Origin: JAGLQA01 sp023135565
Lineage (GTDB): Bacteria > Acidobacteriota > Aminicenantia > UBA2199
DNA: 30,225 nucleotides
NCBI GenBank assembly: GCA_030639305.1
Contig: DAOWCY010000074.1
Coordinates: forward strand, 1-30,225
Direction: 5' to 3'
The translations under genes were made by a program, and so were the position numbers. The notes under the pieces were generated by a model that searched no databases, was not told the origin of the DNA, and saw only the letters and a list, made by a program, of their open reading frames with translations. Below are positions 1 through 7,876 of this stretch, piece after piece. Position 1 is the stretch's first letter. Each line of letters starts with the position of its first letter.

Positions 1-149
1 CCACCTGTACGCTTTTTGTTGATGGTTATAACATCACCAACAATGCTATCGAGCTGAAGATAGAGCCGTTAATCGGCAGCGCCCAGGGTGAGATTCAGCG
101 TATCCTGAATCCCGGACTATTCCAGTTTGGCGTCAGGGTAAACTTCTAA
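1..149 (+). CDS. TonB-dependent receptor, C-terminal end (partial)
   Basis: The reading frame is open from the window edge (first full codon at base 3) to the TAA at 147-149, giving 48 residues. The peptide contains a DGYNITN-like segment and ends LFQFGVRVNF. An aromatic-rich last beta strand with a terminal Phe is the usual signal for outer-membrane beta-barrel assembly. A short turn followed by NPGLFQFGVRVNF is what I recall from Oar-like TonB-dependent receptors of Acidobacteriota and Aminicenantes. The protein would sit in the outer membrane; its substrate cannot be judged from this end. The gene is followed by a clear terminator. The barrel C-terminus is fairly secure, the exact family less so. 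Confidence 0.7.
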   Translation, partial: TCTLFVDGYNITNNAIELKIEPLIGSAQGEIQRILNPGLFQFGVRVNF

Positions 150-187
150 TTCTACTTAGCAGAGAAAAGAATAGAGCTAAAATAAAA

Positions 188-220
188 GGCCCCTCACCCG
201 CAAGGGTGGGGGGCTTTTTA
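188..220 (+). terminator. Rho-independent terminator of the receptor gene
   Basis: An 11-bp GC-rich stem (GCCCCTCACCC with GGGTGGGGGGC, one G-T pair) encloses a GCAA tetraloop and is followed by TTTTTA. It lies about 40 bases after the receptor stop codon. Confidence 0.85.
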
Positions 221-531
221 TTTATGGTGAAAGATTTAATTATTAATTATTAATTGTGAATTATTAATTTTTAATGTCTATATGAAAGGCATATCGAGGA
301 TTGATGAGTGTTGGCGTAATATTCTTTTGAGAGATGCGGAAAAAGTGACTCCGTCAAATCGGGGATTTTTTATAATTTAATGACTTGTGATTTGTCTGAA
401 ACATTGTGACTGTTGTTAATTCTCGATTCCCGGCTTTTAGCGCCCTGCCGCGAAGCGGCTTATAGGCTGGGGACGCCGTCCCCCGCGCAGTGGCTTATGG
501 GCTGGAGACGCCGTTCCCCCGCGCAGCGGGT
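221..531. other. Gene-free stretch between terminator and methyltransferase gene
   Basis: Bases 234-275 are a simple A/T-rich run built from repeated TAATTATTAAT-like words. Bases 276-456 show no gene I can support. Bases 457-526 hold a GC-rich tandem repeat, listed separately. A short + strand frame through the repeat has no ribosome-binding site or family resemblance and was not called. Confidence 0.6.
457..526. repeat. Tandem GC-rich repeat, two units of 34-35 bp
   Basis: Unit 1 (457-490) and unit 2 (492-526) both read GGCTTAT(A/G)GGCTGG followed by (G/A)GACGCCGT and a CCCCGCGCAG end. They differ by three substitutions and one extra base. The same module occurs once at about 9059-9093, attached to an interspersed repeat copy, so this belongs to the genome-wide repeat family seen through the window. 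Confidence 0.75.
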
Positions 532-1071
532 TTATATTTTCTCGAGTACTTTTAATACCAGGATGGCAATCACAACAAGAGAAAAAAATAACACCCGGTA
601 TTCCTTGTTTTTCATATAAAATGAAATATTAAAATCCAGCCTTTTTAAACGCTTTATTTTGGGGAAAAAGGAATTCGATTTTTTTGACCAGTCCTTGTAT
701 TCTTCCCCGAATTTATTTTTTAGTCTTTGGTGCTCTATGTACATTAAAAAGGGGAAAAAAACAAGATAAAAAACAAAAAAGATAAGGTAACTATATATAT
801 TGTTACCGGCAATGGCAATGCCCAGGCCTAAGATAAAATTCCCGAAATAAAGGGGATTTCTTGTTAACGCATAGGGACCTTCCGTAGCAAGTTCATTGTC
901 TTTATTGAGATACCCCGAAGTCCAGGCCCTGAAAAACATTCCCGCAATAATGAAGAAAAATCCCACGGTGATGGATTTAGGACTGGGTTCAGCCAGGTAT
1001 AACAGGAGGACTAAACAAATGATTCCTACCGATGAACGGTATTTAATAAAATATTCAACCATGTTTTTCAT
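532..1071 (-). CDS. Isoprenylcysteine methyltransferase-like membrane methyltransferase
   Basis: 179 residues with several hydrophobic segments (about 14-27, 34-50, 76-92, 95-112 and a C-terminal one near 160-175). The segment GPYALTRNPLYFGNFILGLG at about 65-84 is the SAM-binding signature of the ICMT/PEMT superfamily (G-P-Y-x-x-x-R-x-P-x-Y-x-G), followed by the expected EHQRLKNKFGEEYKDW tail motif. Such proteins are inner-membrane SAM-dependent methyltransferases, and in bacteria their substrates are mostly unknown. The start overlaps the end of the upstream heptosyltransferase-like gene by 17 bases. It is therefore probably the last gene of the heptose operon and may act on a lipid or envelope substrate, which is inference. 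A second possible start is Met4. Confidence 0.75.
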   Translation of the reverse strand: MKNMVEYFIKYRSSVGIICLVLLLYLAEPSPKSITVGFFFIIAGMFFRAWTSGYLNKDNELATEGPYALTRNPLYFGNFILGLGIAIAGNNIYSYLIFFVFYLVFFPFLMYIEHQRLKNKFGEEYKDWSKKSNSFFPKIKRLKRLDFNISFYMKNKEYRVLFFSLVVIAILVLKVLEKI

Positions 1072-2146
1072 CTATATTCTCAACAGCTCTAATAATTTTT
1101 TCGGTGTCTAATTTTTTAAGACACGTTATTGTACCACATTTTTTCTTATAACAAAAACCGCAGGGTAATTTTTCATATACAGCGCTGCTCGATTCTAATA
1201 AAGAACCGTTCCTGGAGGGCATAGTCGGACCGAATATCCCCACCGACGGAGTTTCCACCATGTCGGCAATATGCATGGGCAGCGTGTCGCCGGTAATGAT
1301 TAAACGGGAATATTTTATGAACCGGATCAGGTCGCTGAAACCGAAAAATATGGCCATAATTGCTCCTGTTTGAGCCGATATTTCTTTCGCCGTCTCCTTC
1401 TCTTTCTCATTTCCCCATAAAACGACGATTTTATACTTGTTTTTAAATTTTGACGCTAACCGGTTAAGGATTTTTATATTTTGCGCTGCAGTTAGCAGTT
1501 TTGTCTCCCAGCCGCCGCCTACATTAAGAATTAAAAAATTCCGGGCTGCCAGTTCATTGGCGCTAAGAAATTTTTTTAAATCCCTGCCTTCCGGTAACTC
1601 TTTAATAGGGGGATACTTAGGAGGCAGGTGTTTGTATTTGACACCGGTTCTTATTGACCGCGTTTTTTCTTTTTGTTCACCGGCGTCAAATGTAAAACGC
1701 CGGCTGCTTATTAGGTGGATGTTTTTAAATATGACATGATCTCTTTCATCAAAAATTGGGGCTTTCCGCTTGTAAAAGAACCTTGCCGGAGGCTCACGCA
1801 GGTTTTCCTTATTAAAGCCTATGGTTTCGCTTTTTAAAAGATAAGATAATATGGCGGATTTTAAGAGTCCCTGGAAATCGAAAATTAAATCGAATGTCAG
1901 CTTGTATTTTGAAAGTATTCTTCTAACTTCACTGATTTTATTAAAAAAACCCGGCGTTTTTAGATTGATCACAATGATCTCATCTATGCCGGAAAAATTC
2001 TCTAACAATTTAGCGCCGGCCGGTTCAACTATCCAACTGAGCTTTGCCTGGGGAAACATTTCCCGTAAAAGATTAAAGGCCGGTAATGTATGGACGATAT
2101 CTCCAAGAGATGAGAGTTTTATGATGGCGATATTTTTGTGGTTCAA
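1055..2146 (-). CDS. Glycosyltransferase family 9 (heptosyltransferase-like)
   Basis: 363 residues, typical for ADP-heptose:LPS heptosyltransferases. The N-terminus carries the family motif KLSSLGDIVHTLP (10-22), and GDTLPMHIAD starts at residue 286, followed by TPSVGIFGPT. These form the two Rossmann halves of the GT-B fold, with the second motif contacting the nucleotide sugar. A Cys-rich tail (C329, C332, C337, C342) matches the short C-terminal Cys cluster common in this family. The usual GDTGPMH has Leu in place of Gly here. It lies eight bases downstream of rfaE2 on the same strand, so the donor-making and donor-using genes are co-transcribed. Whether it is heptosyltransferase I or II cannot be decided from sequence alone. 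Confidence 0.85.
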   Translation of the reverse strand: MNHKNIAIIKLSSLGDIVHTLPAFNLLREMFPQAKLSWIVEPAGAKLLENFSGIDEIIVINLKTPGFFNKISEVRRILSKYKLTFDLIFDFQGLLKSAILSYLLKSETIGFNKENLREPPARFFYKRKAPIFDERDHVIFKNIHLISSRRFTFDAGEQKEKTRSIRTGVKYKHLPPKYPPIKELPEGRDLKKFLSANELAARNFLILNVGGGWETKLLTAAQNIKILNRLASKFKNKYKIVVLWGNEKEKETAKEISAQTGAIMAIFFGFSDLIRFIKYSRLIITGDTLPMHIADMVETPSVGIFGPTMPSRNGSLLESSSAVYEKLPCGFCYKKKCGTITCLKKLDTEKIIRAVENIDEKHG

Positions 2147-2154
2147 TTTTCTTT

Positions 2155-2643
2155 TTATACGGCTTTCTTGTGTCCGCTGCTCCTTATTTCTTCCAATATC
2201 CAGGAGGTAGAACGTATTTTTGCGCCTCCGACAATGGCAATTTCTCCACCGTAGGAGTTGACGGTTTCCCTCTCCGGCACTGTGTCTACGGTGTAGTCCG
2301 ATCCTTTACAGTGGAAATCGGGCTTTAATGTTAGCAGCACCCGGTTTACGCGGTCATCGTCGAAAATGGTGACATAATCGACACATTCAAAAGATGATAT
2401 TAGCCTGATCCTGCCCTGTTCGGGGATGATTGTCCTGCCTTTTAATTTTTTTAAGGAGTTGTCCGAGTTTAGGGCAACTACAAGGATACCGGCGGTTCTT
2501 TTGGCTGCCTGCAAATACCTGATATGACCGATATGAATTAGGTCGAAACCGCCATTGGCCAGGGCGATTTTTTTGTTTTGTCTTCGTTCAGACTCTATTT
2601 TTGCTTTTAACTCTTCTAAGGGGTAGAATTTACTCAAACTCAT
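2155..2643 (-). CDS. rfaE2: D-glycero-beta-D-manno-heptose 1-phosphate adenylyltransferase (HldE C-terminal type)
   Basis: 162 residues forming one nucleotidyltransferase domain. The N-terminal ANGGFDLIHIGHIRYLQ holds the HxGH motif at 37-40 that binds ATP phosphates. KIRSTSWILEEI near the C-terminus is the second (ISSTxxR-like) motif. The length matches the C-terminal half of bifunctional HldE/RfaE, here a separate protein. It converts heptose 1-phosphate and ATP to ADP-heptose in the cytoplasm. The usual TNGCFD reads ANGGFD, so the Cys is replaced. Its start overlaps the end of the kinase gene by 14 bases, implying translational coupling of the two halves. Confidence 0.9.
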   Translation of the reverse strand: MSLSKFYPLEELKAKIESERRQNKKIALANGGFDLIHIGHIRYLQAAKRTAGILVVALNSDNSLKKLKGRTIIPEQGRIRLISSFECVDYVTIFDDDRVNRVLLTLKPDFHCKGSDYTVDTVPERETVNSYGGEIAIVGGAKIRSTSWILEEIRSSGHKKAV

Positions 2644-3622
2644 TTTGTAATTCTTTTATCGTAACCGGGTATGCCCCTTCCTTCATTACCACTAAACCGG
2701 CTGCGGCATTGGCAAGGTGGGCCGAAGAAAACAGGTCCGCTCCGGCCGCTAAGGCCAGGCTTACTACGGAAATTACAGTATCTCCGGCCCCGGTTCCATC
2801 AACGATTTCCGCTGAGCCGTGGATGTCGATCTTTCTCGGTTCTTTATCTTTTTCGAAAACGATCATACCCTTGTGTCCTCTTTTTAAGATGACTCCATCA
2901 GCTTCGATGGTATTTAATAAATCTTCACCGGCGCAAAAAAAGTCCTCTTCGGAACGGAGGCTCTTTTTGGGAAACATATTTTTCATCTCCGGTTCGTTGG
3001 GGGTGGCATAAGTTACACTTTTAAAATCAAGTAGATGGCTGCGGGAATCTATAATAATTTTCTGCTCCGGGAACTCCTCTTTTATCTTCTTTAAAATATC
3101 CGCTTTAACCGACTCGTAAAGATAATCGGAAATGATTAACACAGCGGTGTCCTGCAAGAGTTCCAGTAAAGAGCTTTCGATTTCCCGGTAAAAATGTTTC
3201 TCTATCGCGGTTTTGTTTAACGTGTCTATCCTTAACACCTGTTGTTTTTTGGTATTCTCACTGCCTGATAATATCCTGCTTTTTTTAGGGTTATCGTAGT
3301 TCTCCAGTTCTAATAAATAATCGGTGCTGATGGAATTCTTTTTTAAAATCTCTTTTAAAATTTTCCCGTCCGGGTTATTCCCGGTAAAACTCACGGGAAT
3401 CGGACAGGCGCCTAAGGATTTTACGTTCATAACCACGTTGCCTGCTCCTCCAGGGGTAAATTTTTTGGATTCTAATTCGGTTACCAGTACCGGCGCTTCG
3501 CGGGAGACACGGCCCGTGGTGGTATATATGTATTCGTCGAGAATTAAATCGCCCCAGACGACGATTTTTTTGCCGGCGAAATTAGCCAGGATTTTCTTTA
3601 GATTTTCTGCTTCTTCTTTCAT
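2630..3622 (-). CDS. rfaE1: D-glycero-beta-D-manno-heptose 7-phosphate kinase (HldE N-terminal type)
   Basis: 330 residues of the PfkB/ribokinase fold. GGAGNVVMNVKSLGA at about 58-72 is the first PfkB signature. DGTGAGDTVISV (275-286) is the second, with the anion hole and the catalytic base Asp281. KKIVVWGDLILDEYIYTTTGRVSREAPV-type N-terminal residues are those of the RfaE1 subfamily rather than ribokinase. It phosphorylates heptose 7-phosphate at C1, the step before rfaE2. It starts 12 bases after the protease stop codon, so all five minus-strand genes could be one transcript. No gmhA or gmhB is in the window. Confidence 0.9.
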   Translation of the reverse strand: MKEEAENLKKILANFAGKKIVVWGDLILDEYIYTTTGRVSREAPVLVTELESKKFTPGGAGNVVMNVKSLGACPIPVSFTGNNPDGKILKEILKKNSISTDYLLELENYDNPKKSRILSGSENTKKQQVLRIDTLNKTAIEKHFYREIESSLLELLQDTAVLIISDYLYESVKADILKKIKEEFPEQKIIIDSRSHLLDFKSVTYATPNEPEMKNMFPKKSLRSEEDFFCAGEDLLNTIEADGVILKRGHKGMIVFEKDKEPRKIDIHGSAEIVDGTGAGDTVISVVSLALAAGADLFSSAHLANAAAGLVVMKEGAYPVTIKELQNEFE

Positions 3623-3634
3623 TAAATAGGTCGA

Positions 3635-5383
3635 TTAAAGTGGATTTACAGTGGAAAAAGCTGCTATACTATCCTGCCCATTGTTATTCACCGATTTCAC
3701 GGCATACTCATATGTTGTTCCCCTGTTAACCATGCGGTGCTGATAGGAGAGGGTACTGCTGTCTACTTCGATTAGTAATGTTAGGCTGCCTGCGCCGTCT
3801 ACCGTATAGATTCGATATTTTGTTACGTCCTGGTTATTCTGCGCGTTCTGCGGATTTGCTTCCCAGGTCAGGATGTTGATGTATTCGTTCATGAGCAGGG
3901 AGCGGTTGACTTGCTGTGTGCCGGAGAAGTTCATGGGCGGCGCAAGAGATAATAAGCTCACTATAGAAGCGCCCACATCGATGCGGGGTTTCTTTGTCCC
4001 GGTACAGAAGTTGGTTACTCCGAAACCTTCGTTTTTTAAAACTTTTAAGGCATCGTTGACGCTGATGTTAGGTCTGAATTGCTTCAATACCGCCCAGGCT
4101 CCGGTTACATGGGGAGTGGCCATGGAGGTGCCGTTCCAGGAGGAATAAGCGCTGTTGGAGGAGGTGACGGCGGATTGGATATTTTTTCCCGGGGCGAATA
4201 GGTCCAATAAATTTTCGCTGAAATAACTAAAGTCCGCGTGCGTATCTGTTTTCTTGCTTGCGCCTACGGCAATACAGGAGGAGATGCAGGCCGGCTCGGC
4301 AATGCCGTCGCAGGGGTCTTCACTGCCTTCCTGGTTCCCGGCTGCAATGGCGGTAGCGATACCTACTGCCTTGAGGTTGGATATGGCAGCTTTCATGGCG
4401 GAATTTTCAGAGTCGCAGTTATTGTGATATTGGGTGACGCCGCCCAGGCTCAGGTTAGCGGCGGCGATTTTATGCCGGTTCCTTTTACTGTAGACAAATT
4501 CCAGCCCTTTTATTTGGTCGGAATTATAACTGCCGATATCGTTCCAGGCGGCGATGTAAGAAAACACCTGGATGGCTATAATACCGGCGTCTTTGGCAAC
4601 GCCGAACATTTGATTTTGGTTGTTACCTGCTGCGATACCGGCCACATGAGTGCCGTGAGATTCACCTGACATAATGTGGGCGGCAGCGCCGCTTCCCGAC
4701 ATGGAGCTATTCCCGTTGGGGCAATCTTTTAGAAGAGAATAGCACTGTTCGACGATGGTCTTGCCTGTGAACATTTCGTGGGTACGCCGTATCCCGGAGT
4801 CGAGGATGGCCACCTTCCAGCCTGTGCCGGTAAATCCCATATTCCAGGCCACATCGGCGCCGACAATTTTGTGGGAGTCGAGCAGCTGCGGGGAGGCGCT
4901 ATCTTCGCCGGCGTTCTCTTTCCAGTTTTTGGGCAGCGGGGTGAGCCTGTCTTCCGTTATCGAAATAACTTCCGGGAGGTTTCGTATCAGCACGAGCGCT
5001 TCCGGGGATAAATCTACAGCTAAGTAAGGAATGGTGGAAAAGGTGTGATTGATTTTGTAGATTTTTCCGTTTAGTTTATAGAGCACCTGGTCTGCTGAAG
5101 TGGCGATGGCGCTTTCCAATTCCAGGTCTACATCGAAGGCTTCCTGGATATATGACATATCCGTGCGCCCGGTTTGGAAGCGGTTGGATCCTGCTGTCAG
5201 TTGTTCTATACCCGGTACATCCAGTTTGACTATGACTCTTACAAACCCTTTAGTTTCCGCGGTTTTCAGCAGGTCGTCGTAGTTGTAATAGCGTTCGGTT
5301 TTAAGGTTTGCGCCGGCTAAAACAACTGCTGCTGTTAGACCGGATAAAAACAATATCAAAGTGATGCTTTTTCTCTTTTTCAT
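3635..5383 (-). CDS. Secreted subtilisin-like serine protease (S8) with fibronectin-III-like tail
   Basis: 582 residues. An N-terminal signal peptide (KKRK, then a hydrophobic stretch to about residue 24) points to export. Residues about 45-145 look like an inhibitor-type prodomain. The S8 catalytic domain follows, with Asp195 (VAILDSGIRRTH), His243 (SHGTHVAGIAAGN), oxyanion Asn350 (AIAAGN) and Ser420 (NGTSMATPH), so it appears fully active. The last ~100 residues (from about LAPPMNFSG) look like a fibronectin type III module, ending TTYEYAVKSVNNNGQDS. A GGAGG ribosome-binding site precedes the ATG. The gene heads the heptose operon by position, which may be coincidence. Substrate unknown; probably extracellular peptide degradation. 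Confidence 0.92.
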   Translation of the reverse strand: MKKRKSITLILFLSGLTAAVVLAGANLKTERYYNYDDLLKTAETKGFVRVIVKLDVPGIEQLTAGSNRFQTGRTDMSYIQEAFDVDLELESAIATSADQVLYKLNGKIYKINHTFSTIPYLAVDLSPEALVLIRNLPEVISITEDRLTPLPKNWKENAGEDSASPQLLDSHKIVGADVAWNMGFTGTGWKVAILDSGIRRTHEMFTGKTIVEQCYSLLKDCPNGNSSMSGSGAAAHIMSGESHGTHVAGIAAGNNQNQMFGVAKDAGIIAIQVFSYIAAWNDIGSYNSDQIKGLEFVYSKRNRHKIAAANLSLGGVTQYHNNCDSENSAMKAAISNLKAVGIATAIAAGNQEGSEDPCDGIAEPACISSCIAVGASKKTDTHADFSYFSENLLDLFAPGKNIQSAVTSSNSAYSSWNGTSMATPHVTGAWAVLKQFRPNISVNDALKVLKNEGFGVTNFCTGTKKPRIDVGASIVSLLSLAPPMNFSGTQQVNRSLLMNEYINILTWEANPQNAQNNQDVTKYRIYTVDGAGSLTLLIEVDSSTLSYQHRMVNRGTTYEYAVKSVNNNGQDSIAAFSTVNPL

Positions 5384-5699
5384 TCTTTATTACCTCCGGT
5401 TATCTTTTTGCCCTGTCTCTTTGTTGGAGAGGCCGGGAGCTTCAAACTTTATAGTTTTATAAATAGTTAACACAGTCTAAATAGTACCATTCAAAAAAAA
5501 ATTTTGTCAATCATTATCTCTTTTTTTTCGGTAATTCTAATTATAGCGTTCTAAATTTCAATTCCGAACCTCAGCCGGGGTACTAAATTTCAATTTAAGG
5601 CGAAAAGCGAGCAAAGCGGTGCTATCATAGGGGCGAGTTTGAAACGCTCAAGCTCGATCTTGTGTAAAACGAAATTAATTTAAAAAGGAGTAAAAAAAA
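5384..5699. other. Divergent intergenic region between protease and DUF4097 gene
   Basis: The region separates two divergently transcribed secreted-protein genes and must carry both promoters. The word CTAAATTTCAATT occurs twice in direct orientation, at 5551-5563 and 5583-5595, 32 bases apart (about three helical turns), as expected for a paired protein-binding site. An 8-bp hairpin (CGAGTTTG at 5634-5641 with CAAGCTCG at 5649-5656, G-T pair allowed) lies in the probable leader of the + strand gene. AAGGAG at 5684-5689 is the ribosome-binding site for the gene at 5700. Confidence 0.45.
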
Positions 5700-6602
5700 A
5701 TGAAAAAGTTTCAAAAAACAACAATCTTGATGGTAATTATTCTTTCGTTGGTTTTTCTCAATCTTCATTCCGGTGAAAAAAAAGAAGTTAACAAGACCTT
5801 CAAAGCCCTGGAAAACGTAAAGATTAAAGTTGTCAGCGGCGACTGCGTTATCAAGAAAGGGAAAAAGAGCGAAATTAAGGTGCACTTAGTTTACACTTTT
5901 TCCGACGAGAAGTATAAGCCGGTAATGGAAGTGGAAGGCGATACTCTTGTTTTAAAAGAGGAGTTTACTAAGTCGAGATCAAACGACAAGGGCCACTCTT
6001 CCTGGACCGTTACCGTGCCGGAAAAAACCAACATCGAAGCCAAAACAGCTTCCGGTGATATTTCTGCTTCGGGTTTAAAAAGCGAGTTCTATGGCAAAGC
6101 AGCTTCCGGGGATATCAAAGTTAGCGATTTTGCCGGGAAACTGACTGTCAAAGTTGCCAGCGGTGATGTGGAAGTAAAAAAAGCCCGCGGCAAGATGAGA
6201 TTAGAAGTCGCTTCCGGCGATATTGAAGTTGACGATGCAGCGGGTGTTTTCGAGGTAAAGTGCGCCAGCGGCGGTGTCGATTTAACCGGTGTGGTTATCG
6301 AAGGAGCTAGCGAGTTCAAGGTGGTGTCCGGCGATACCAATATTAAATTGGCCAAAACCTGCGCCTATAACCTGGAATTGACCGGCGTATCCGGGAATAT
6401 CGTCCTCGATTATAATGGCAATGCCTTAAAAGGGTATTACAAATTCAACGGCCCCAAAGGTGGTATTAAAACCCCCTTCTCTTTTGACAAAAAAGAGGAA
6501 TCCCGTTACAGTCCTTTTGTCAAAAGAAGCCAAAAAGTTGGCGGCGATTCCCCTGTTATCTCCATGAAAACCGTTTCCGGTGATTTGATCCTGAAGAAGT
6601 AG
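5700..6602 (+). CDS. Exported DUF4097-family beta-repeat protein
   Basis: 300 residues. The start is well supported by AAGGAG ten bases upstream. Residues 1-25 form a signal peptide (KKFQK, then a hydrophobic run ending near SGEKK). The body is a run of short beta-strand repeats, each carrying an (A/V)SGD motif: ASGDISASG, ASGDIKVSD, ASGDVEVKK, ASGDIEVDD, ASGGVDLTG, VSGDTNIKL, VSGNIVLDY and a final VSGDLILKK. This is the pattern of the DUF4097 putative adhesin family, a right-handed beta-helix-like fold. Members are often exported and sit near envelope-stress or sigma-factor genes; none is adjacent here. Monocistronic, with its own terminator. Biochemical role unknown. Confidence 0.85.
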   Translation: MKKFQKTTILMVIILSLVFLNLHSGEKKEVNKTFKALENVKIKVVSGDCVIKKGKKSEIKVHLVYTFSDEKYKPVMEVEGDTLVLKEEFTKSRSNDKGHSSWTVTVPEKTNIEAKTASGDISASGLKSEFYGKAASGDIKVSDFAGKLTVKVASGDVEVKKARGKMRLEVASGDIEVDDAAGVFEVKCASGGVDLTGVVIEGASEFKVVSGDTNIKLAKTCAYNLELTGVSGNIVLDYNGNALKGYYKFNGPKGGIKTPFSFDKKEESRYSPFVKRSQKVGGDSPVISMKTVSGDLILKK

Positions 6603-6645
6603 AAGGGAACGGCGTTTCGCTTTATAAAAAGATATGGAGTACTGA

Positions 6646-6678
6646 GGCACGGGCTGCAAGGCCCGTGCCTTTTTTTTT
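6646..6678 (+). terminator. Rho-independent terminator of the DUF4097 gene
   Basis: A perfect 9-bp stem (GGCACGGGC / GCCCGTGCC) with a TGCAAG-type loop is followed by about nine T residues, roughly 45 bases after the stop codon. Confidence 0.92.
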
Positions 6679-6918
6679 CTTCCCGGCAGGGATTCATTTC
6701 ACATGCACAACCCTACCGTTATGGCCCGCTGCCGGAATTAAAAATTGACTTCGTGAACGTCTCCCTGTTGATTTCCCGTAAACTTGAGTCGCTATTTTTG
6801 ATAGGCAAGTGCGAACGGGATCCCATGAGATAGGATAGCTTCTACCCCGCAATCCGGAACCCTGTCATCAGGATCCGGGATTCCGGGAAAGATGCTCTAA
6901 AATCAGATTATACGGCTC
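6679..6918. other. Gene-free stretch downstream of HU
   Basis: No gene is visible. At about 6851-6882 an imperfect inverted repeat (AATCCGGAACCCTG against CAGGATCCGGGATT) lies about 40-70 bases past the end of the minus-strand HU gene. It could form the 3' end hairpin of that mRNA, but no T-run follows in that direction, so it is not called as a terminator. Confidence 0.35.
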
Positions 6919-7212
6919 TTACTTGCTGACCCTGTCTCTCAAGGTCTTGCCTGCTTTAAAAACCGGGTAATTCTTTGCAGGTATGGTAATACTTTCCTTT
7001 GTCTTCGGATTAATCCCTTTTCTTTCCTTCCTGTGCACTGTTTTGAAAGTACCGAACCCCGGGATAGAAACTTTTCCGCCTGCGTCCAATTCAACTGCTA
7101 TGATCCCTTTCCCGGGTGCGGCATCAAAAACGGCATCAACTACCTGTCCTGCTTTCGCCTGCGAAAGCCCTGTTTTACTTGCTAACTTCTTAGTAAATTC
7201 TGTTTTGTTCAT
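6919..7212 (-). CDS. hup: HU-family DNA-binding protein
   Basis: 97 residues, normal length for HU/IHF. MNKTEFTKKLASKTGLSQ is the dimerising N-terminal helix pair. GKVSIPGFGTFKTVHRKERKGINPKTKE contains the G-F-G-x-F hinge and the DNA-intercalating arm with the R-x-x-R-x-G-x-N-P signature. IPAKNYPVFKAGKTLRDRV is the usual C-terminus. The V-A-A-F-K-A-G-K motif reads YPVFKAGK. It is a nucleoid protein that bends and compacts DNA. AAGGAG lies upstream, and a good sigma-70 type promoter is seen at 7284-7312. It is transcribed alone. Confidence 0.95.
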   Translation of the reverse strand: MNKTEFTKKLASKTGLSQAKAGQVVDAVFDAAPGKGIIAVELDAGGKVSIPGFGTFKTVHRKERKGINPKTKESITIPAKNYPVFKAGKTLRDRVSK

Positions 7213-7283
7213 TGGTTACATATACTCCTTATTAATTTTATATTACGTTGCAGCACTTCATGCTTGGGTTTCTCATGAGGTTT

Positions 7284-7312
7284 ATTTTACACCTAAAAAA
7301 AGAAAAAATCAA
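7284..7312 (-). promoter_or_regulatory. Sigma-70-type promoter for the HU gene
   Basis: Read on the minus strand: TTGATT (7307-7312), a 17-base spacer, and TAAAAT (7284-7289), about 70 bases before the HU start codon. The interspersed repeat copy at 7341-7453 lies just upstream of this promoter, so it is not part of the leader made from it. Confidence 0.55.
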
Positions 7313-7340
7313 CTGCCTAACACTTTCAAAATTGTCCGTC

Positions 7341-7453
7341 GCCTCCGGCGGCCCTGCCGGGGGCCAAACTTTTGAAAAAGTTTGATCAAAACTTCTAATT
7401 ATTTAAAAGCAAAAGCGCTCACCCGCTGCCCCTGCCGGAGGCCAAACTTTTGA
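7341..7453 (-). repeat. Interspersed two-hairpin repeat, copy 1 (minus orientation)
   Basis: Minus-strand copy. The 3' core (7341-7394) holds the A/T hairpin CAAACTTT..AAAGTTTG and the G/C hairpin ending GCCGGAGGC. The 5' part (7395-7453) carries the GTGAGCGCTTTTG module. It is the only reversed copy in the window, and it lies upstream of the only minus-strand gene that has a copy (HU). Confidence 0.9.
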
Positions 7454-7472
7454 TTATTGACCGGCTAAAATT

Positions 7473-7516
7473 CCCCTCTTGAGACTTGCCGGGAGGTGGC
7501 ACTGAGGGGCTTTTTT
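7473..7516 (+). terminator. Possible weak terminator hairpin
   Basis: CCCCTC at 7473-7478 can pair with GAGGGG at 7504-7509, followed by C and six T residues. The loop is large, with only a small inner TGCC/GGCA pairing. No + strand gene ends just upstream, so its role is unclear. Confidence 0.3.
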
Positions 7517-7682
7517 GTTTTTTGCCCCGAGCCGCCAGCCTTCAATGCGCTTCGACCAGTGGTAAATACAACCGGACTAATTCCGTCTGCCTACTTTGTA
7601 ATCGAAAAATCGTACTTTTCCCTTGAATTCTTCTCACGTATATGGTAATCATTAACCTTACCATTTTTATCTTACTTTTTAA

Positions 7683-7757
7683 GCGAATCCGTGGAAATCA
7701 AACAAAAAAGGGACGGCGTTCCCGATAGGGTGTCCAGATTAGATAACCCGGAATCGC
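7683..7757 (+). other. Possible structured RNA or leader element upstream of the MetE-like gene
   Basis: GCGAATCCG (7683-7691) pairs with CGGAATCGC (7749-7757) at eight of nine positions. Between them are a small GGGA/TCCC hairpin (7710-7723) and a GGGT/ACCC pairing (7728-7749), giving a three-way-junction outline. It does not match any riboswitch class I can recall. The inner stems are short and a chance fold is quite possible. The rest of 7517-7876 shows only the GAGGAG ribosome-binding site near 7865. Confidence 0.25.
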
Positions 7758-7876
7758 TAAAACAAACCGAAAAAAAAATGGAAAAAAACAAAAGATTTTT
7801 TCCTGCTGCGCAAGGGAATCGCCGGTTCTCACCGACCCCCTAATGGCGGAAGCATATAGTTATAGAGGAGTTTTTC

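Noticed and set aside
413..619. Short + strand frame across the tandem GC repeat
   Set aside because: It runs through repeat DNA, has no ribosome-binding site, and overlaps the end of the methyltransferase gene antisense.
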